Source of the DNA: Gammaproteobacteria bacterium
GTDB taxonomy: Bacteria > Pseudomonadota > Gammaproteobacteria > Enterobacterales > Psychrobiaceae
Assembly: GCA_013214965.1 (NCBI GenBank)
Contig: JABSRU010000040.1
Coordinates: 1 to 37,023 of the forward strand
Length of the DNA stretch: 37,023 bases
Direction of reading: 5' to 3'
Under the pieces are notes generated by a model that made no database searches, had not been told where the DNA came from, and saw nothing but the letters and a program-made list of their open reading frames with translations. The position numbers and the translations under genes are program-made. Of this stretch, positions 33,523 to 37,023 are shown piece by piece. Position 1 is the stretch's first letter. Each line of letters begins with the position of its first letter.

Positions 33523-33539
33523 TGCGCTAAAATCGTGCG
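33523..33539. promoter_or_regulatory. Candidate NtrC site, distal
   Basis: TGCGCTAAAATCGTGCG matches the NtrC consensus TGCACC-N4-TGGTGCA at 9 of 13 fixed positions. Its centre is 32 bases upstream of the proximal site. It overlaps a 13-bp tandem repeat. Confidence 0.45.
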
Positions 33540-33548
33540 CTAAAATCG
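33523..33548. repeat. 13-bp tandem direct repeat
   Basis: Two exact, adjacent copies of tgcgctaaaatcg occupy 33523-33535 and 33536-33548 in the glnK regulatory region. The first copy plus the start of the second makes the distal NtrC-like site. Confidence 0.85.
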
Positions 33549-33554
33549 GCTGGT

Positions 33555-33571
33555 CGCACCATGTTGGGGCT
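33555..33571. promoter_or_regulatory. Candidate NtrC site, proximal
   Basis: CGCACCATGTTGGGGCT matches TGCACC-N4-TGGTGCA at 10 of 13 fixed positions and the shorter GCAC-N5-TGGTGC form with one mismatch. The centre is about 128 bases before the predicted sigma-54 start point. Confidence 0.65.
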
Positions 33572-33664
33572 GTTACTGTTATGTGAGTACTATATTGGTG
33601 CTTTCGATTGCATTATAGAGTGAGCTAATTCTTTAATCTATTGAAATGTATCTATAAATTCAGA

Positions 33665-33680
33665 TGGTTCGATTAGTGCA
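33665..33680 (+). promoter_or_regulatory. Sigma-54 promoter of glnK-amtB
   Basis: TGGTTCG, four bases, GTGCA matches TGGCACG-N4-TTGCA at 9 of 12 positions, with the required ten bases between GG and GC. The predicted start point is near 33691. The two NtrC-like sites upstream and the glnK-amtB genes support it. Confidence 0.7.
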
Positions 33681-33697
33681 TGGATAATTAAATATGA

Positions 33698-34059
<362 letters not shown>

Positions 34060-34060
<1 letters not shown>

Positions 34061-35349
34061 TGAAGATTTACTGGTCGGTATTATTGCTGTTATTTTCTGT
34101 TGGAGCATCAGCTCAAGAAACACAGCTAAATGGCGGGAATACTGCGTGGGTGTTAACAGCATCGGCATTGGTATTATTAATGACTTTACCTGGGTTGGCA
34201 TTGTTTTATGGAGGTTTGGTTCGCAGTAAGAACGTGCTATCGGTATTAATGCAATGTTTTTCGATCGCAGCGATTGGCTCGGTATTATGGTTAATGATTG
34301 GTTATTCGCTGGCGTTTGATAGTGGTAATGGCTTTATCGGTGGTTTGGATAAAGTGTTGTTGGCGGGTGTTGACCGTAATGCGCTGGTTGGCGATATTCC
34401 AGAGCCACTCTTTATGTTGTTCCAAATGACGTTTGCCATTATTACTCCTGCATTGATTATTGGTGGCTTTGCCGAGCGGATGAAATTTTCTGCGGTATTG
34501 CTATTTTGTGCCGCTTGGGTGTTACTGGTATATGCACCAGTGACTCATTGGGTATGGGGTGGTGGCTGGCTTGCACAATTAGGACTTTATGATTATGCAG
34601 GTGGTACCGTAGTTCATATCACCGCGGGTGTTGCGGCCTTAGTCTCGGCAAAAATGTTGGGTCCCCGTAAAGGTTTTCCTAAAACCGCGATGTTACCACA
34701 TAATATGACGATGACAGTAACCGGTGCAGGTATGTTATGGGTTGGCTGGTTTGGCTTTAACGGTGGTAGTGCGTTAGCTGCAAATGGTGATGCTGCAATG
34801 GCCATCATTGTGACCCATATTGCTGCGTCAATGGGCGCAATCACCTGGGCTGCGATCGAATGGCGTAAATTTGGTAAACCCAGTGCACTGGGTATTGTCA
34901 CGGGGATGGTTGCGGGTTTAGGCACAATTACTCCAGCTTCGGGGTTTGTTGGACCGGGTGGGGCACTCATTATTGGTTTGTCTGCGGGTATCGTGTGTTT
35001 TTACGCCACCGTTTATATTAAGCAAAAACTAAAAATAGACGATGCACTTGATGTGTTTCCTGTGCATGGTGTTGGTGGAATTTTGGGTACTTTGTTAGCG
35101 GGTATTTTTAGCTCAACTGAGTTGGGGGTCTTTAGTGGTTATGGTTTTGCCGCAGGTAATGAGACGATGCTAGAACAATTGGCTGTTCAAGCATTGGGCG
35201 TGGTGGCTGTTTTTTGTTATACGGCCGTGGTGAGTTGGTTACTATTTAAAGTCGTCGCACGAATGACTGACGGTTTACGGGTGACTGCTGAGCAAGAAAT
35301 GACCGGGCTTGATATTTCAGAACATGAAGAATCTGGATATAGTTTATAG
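34060..35349 (+). CDS. amtB: Ammonium transporter AmtB
   Basis: AmtB is the trimeric inner-membrane ammonium channel. It has 429 residues: a signal peptide (MKIYWSVLLLLFSVGASA, cleaved before QE) and then about 11 membrane helices. Family segments are LPGLALFYGGLVRSKNVLSV near 43-62, THWVWGGGWL near 162, twin-histidine H186 in GGTVVHITAGVAALVSA, FNGGSALAANGDAA, and the second twin histidine in DVFPVHGVGGILGTLL. The cytoplasmic tail GLRVTAEQEMTGLDISEHEE is the GlnK-contact form. Translation is coupled to glnK by a one-base overlap. A 7-bp hairpin follows the stop. Confidence 0.97.
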
Positions 35350-35363
35350 TTGATTGAAGATTT

Positions 35364-35381
35364 AGCCCACAGTCGTGGGCT
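35364..35381. terminator. Hairpin after amtB, weak terminator
   Basis: Seven-base G/C-rich arms agcccac (35364-35370) and gtgggct (35375-35381) enclose agtc. The tail gattctctt is only partly T-rich. It lies between the convergent amtB and the yqaE-like gene and may serve both. Confidence 0.55.
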
Positions 35382-35408
35382 GATTCTCTTATCAGGAACT
35401 CCGGTTGA

Positions 35409-35576
35409 CTAACCTTTCTGGTCAGTAGCAACTAGCCAGACGGCATGGACAATCCCTGGTAGCCAACCTAAACAACATAAAATGATATTAATAATAAAAT
35501 GTTTGGTCAGACCCACTTGTAAAAAAGCACCAACCGGTGGGAGAAATATCGCTAAAATTAGATTTAAAATATTCAT
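35409..35576 (-). CDS. YqaE/Pmp3 family small membrane protein
   Basis: This 55-residue protein is made of two membrane helices: MNILNLILAIFLPPVGAFLQ and, after VGLTKHF, IINIILCCLGWLPGIVHAVW. The FLPPVGAFL and CCLGWLPGIVHAVW motifs are diagnostic of the Pmp3/YqaE/UPF0057 family, whose members are small stress-inducible membrane proteins; in yeast, loss of Pmp3 hyperpolarises the plasma membrane. The bacterial role is unclear. The ATG at 35576 has AGGA six bases ahead. It is divergent from the DEAD-box helicase gene, with 216 bases between, and convergent with amtB. Confidence 0.93.
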   Translation of the reverse strand: MNILNLILAIFLPPVGAFLQVGLTKHFIINIILCCLGWLPGIVHAVWLVATDQKG

Positions 35577-35792
35577 GTTTTTCCTTGTTTAATTAATCGA
35601 TTATTAAATATTAAACACTTACCCTATTAATTGTAGCTGAACAATCCTCAACCGCCGTGGTAATTTATTTATCTAACTCTTGGTCTATACTATCTAGTTA
35701 CTGTAGACTACACGCTTTTTCAGGATCGGGGCTATTATAAGCGACTCGATCTTCCTTATCGTGCAAAGCATGATCACAGAAAGAGTTATGTT

Positions 35793-37023
35793 ATGAGTTT
35801 TGATTCCCTAGGTTTATCACCCGAAATATTAAAAGCAGTTAAAGAGCAAGGTTACGACACGCCGTCTCCGATCCAAGCTCAAGCGATCCCTGCCATTTTA
35901 GAAGGCAAGGATGTGATGGCGGCTGCGCAAACCGGTACCGGTAAAACAGCTGGTTTTACTTTGCCAATTTTACAAAAATTGTCTCGCGGTCAGCGCGCGC
36001 AAAACAATCAAGTTCGTGCATTGATTTTAACTCCTACTCGAGAATTAGCAGCGCAAGTTGCGGATAATGTTGCGCTGTATAGTAAGCATTTACCGTTACG
36101 CTCGGCGGTAGTGTTTGGTGGCGTAAAAATTAATCCACAAATGATGAAGTTACGTCAAGGGGTTGATGTACTTGTGGCAACGCCTGGTCGTCTGCTTGAT
36201 TTATATAATCAGCGCGCTGTGCGGTTTAATCAATTAGAAGTGTTAGTACTTGATGAAGCAGATCGAATGCTCGATATGGGTTTTATTCACGATATTCGTA
36301 AAATCATTAATATCTTACCGAAGAATCGTCAAAACTTAATGTTCTCAGCGACGTTCTCAAATGATATTCGTAAACTGGCGAAAGGAATGATCCATAACCC
36401 AGTTGAGATCTCAGTGAGTCCTGCTAACACCACCGTTGAAAGTGTTGAACAGTGGATTTGTCCGGTTGATAAAGGGCGTAAAGCGGCTTTATTGACTCAC
36501 CTAATTTCAGAAAATGATTGGCAGCAAGTATTAGTGTTTTCTCGTACTAAGCACGGTGCTAATCGTTTGGCTAAGCATTTAGAAGGCAAAGGCATCACGT
36601 CTGCAGCGATCCATGGTAATAAAAGCCAAGGCGCTAGAACGAAAGCGTTAGCAGCATTTAAAGCTGGCGCAGTCAGAGTGCTAGTTGCTACTGATATCGC
36701 CGCCCGTGGTATCGATATCGATCAATTGCCTCATGTGGTTAACTTTGATTTACCTAATGTTGCTGAAGATTACGTCCATCGCATCGGTCGTACTGGTCGC
36801 GCTGGTGCATCTGGCGAAGCGGTTTCATTGGTTAGTAATGATGAAATGAAACAACTTAAAGATATCGAACGCCTAATTAAGCAAGTGATCGAACGTCGTC
36901 CAATTGCTGAGTTTGATCCAATCCACAAGGTGCCTGAAACCGTGGTTGATACTCGACCGGTTAAAGCGCCGCGTCCAAAGAAGCCACGCCAAGATCATCA
37001 AGACGGTCAGCGCAGCGGTGAAA
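35793..37023 (+). CDS. rhlE: DEAD-box RNA helicase, RhlE-type (partial, 3' end missing)
   Basis: This is an ATP-dependent RNA helicase running off the window after about 410 codons. It begins [20 protein letters not shown], with the Q-motif [15 protein letters not shown]. Walker [11 protein letters not shown] is near 46-55, then [23 protein letters not shown] box [14 protein letters not shown] near 150, SATFS, and motif [12 protein letters not shown] near 330. The basic, low-complexity tail ([17 protein letters not shown]) is beginning at the edge. The short Q-motif and tail type favour RhlE over SrmB, DbpA or CsdA/DeaD. The 216 bases upstream hold no gene; I saw no certain promoter there. 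RhlE-type helicases act in ribosome assembly and RNA decay, often at low temperature. Confidence 0.93.
   Translation, partial: MSFDSLGLSPEILKAVKEQGYDTPSPIQAQAIPAILEGKDVMAAAQTGTGKTAGFTLPILQKLSRGQRAQNNQVRALILTPTRELAAQVADNVALYSKHLPLRSAVVFGGVKINPQMMKLRQGVDVLVATPGRLLDLYNQRAVRFNQLEVLVLDEADRMLDMGFIHDIRKIINILPKNRQNLMFSATFSNDIRKLAKGMIHNPVEISVSPANTTVESVEQWICPVDKGRKAALLTHLISENDWQQVLVFSRTKHGANRLAKHLEGKGITSAAIHGNKSQGARTKALAAFKAGAVRVLVATDIAARGIDIDQLPHVVNFDLPNVAEDYVHRIGRTGRAGASGEAVSLVSNDEMKQLKDIERLIKQVIERRPIAEFDPIHKVPETVVDTRPVKAPRPKKPRQDHQDGQRSGE

Noticed and set aside
33596-33612. A second sigma-54-like promoter (TGGTGC...TTGCA) upstream of glnK
   Set aside because: The GG and GC doublets are 11 bases apart rather than the strict 10, and a better-placed match exists at 33665-33680.
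35577-35792. Structured leader or cold-shock element before the helicase gene
   Set aside because: Only a loose pairing (aggatcg with cgatcttcct) and ambiguous promoter hexamers were seen; not enough to call.

Overview
The window is ordinary chromosomal DNA of a gammaproteobacterium. Several features point to a marine Alteromonadales lineage (Shewanella and relatives): moderate-to-low G+C, the tex/greB/ompR/envZ and nfuA/comF/bioH blocks, a Dld-II type D-lactate dehydrogenase beside a lactate permease, and many TTG starts. The exact genus is not decidable from the sequence alone. I found no rRNA, tRNA, CRISPR array, phage, transposase or integron.

Layout. The 3' end of rpoC and its terminator (1-876) are followed by a TPR protein whose signal-peptide coding region is broken by an in-frame TAG. 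Next is a nitric-oxide response locus (1936-5923): norR divergent from hmp-HPP-scramblase-like, with three NorR-type sites and a sigma-54 promoter between them. A leftward VOC/GFA/YafY operon (5924-7434) is divergent from a TonB-dependent siderophore receptor (7653-9716). A 138-bp palindromic, MITE-like element and a strong bidirectional terminator follow. Then come nfuA and comF (leftward), bioH (rightward), a two-gene unit of a miniature flagellar-rod-like protein plus an HExxH metalloprotease, tex (leftward), and greB, ompR and envZ (rightward).

From 18.6 to 21.4 kb there are a small lipoprotein, a peroxiredoxin-glutaredoxin fusion behind an OxyR-like site, a crotonase-family enzyme and a zinc-ribbon protein. 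The lactate locus (21.4-27.0 kb) has lctP then dld-II, leftward, divergent from a LysR regulator. A small membrane protein and a large lipoprotein with an HELAH motif follow. Then come aspartoacylase, tcdA, a solute-binding-like periplasmic protein, and a leftward unit of zinc-ribbon protein, DUF1244 and CsdE-like protein. The window ends with glnK-amtB under an NtrC/sigma-54 promoter, a 55-residue YqaE/Pmp3 protein and the 5' part of an rhlE-type DEAD-box helicase.

How the genes work together. Two separate sigma-54 circuits are readable from DNA: NorR-hmp for nitric oxide and NtrC-glnK-amtB for nitrogen limitation. In the NO locus, two poorly understood membrane-associated proteins are translationally coupled to the NO dioxygenase; this is the best candidate for an under-described functional unit. 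The second candidate is the rod-like protein/metalloprotease pair at 12.4-13.6 kb. All regulatory-site calls are pattern matches made by eye and have not been tested.
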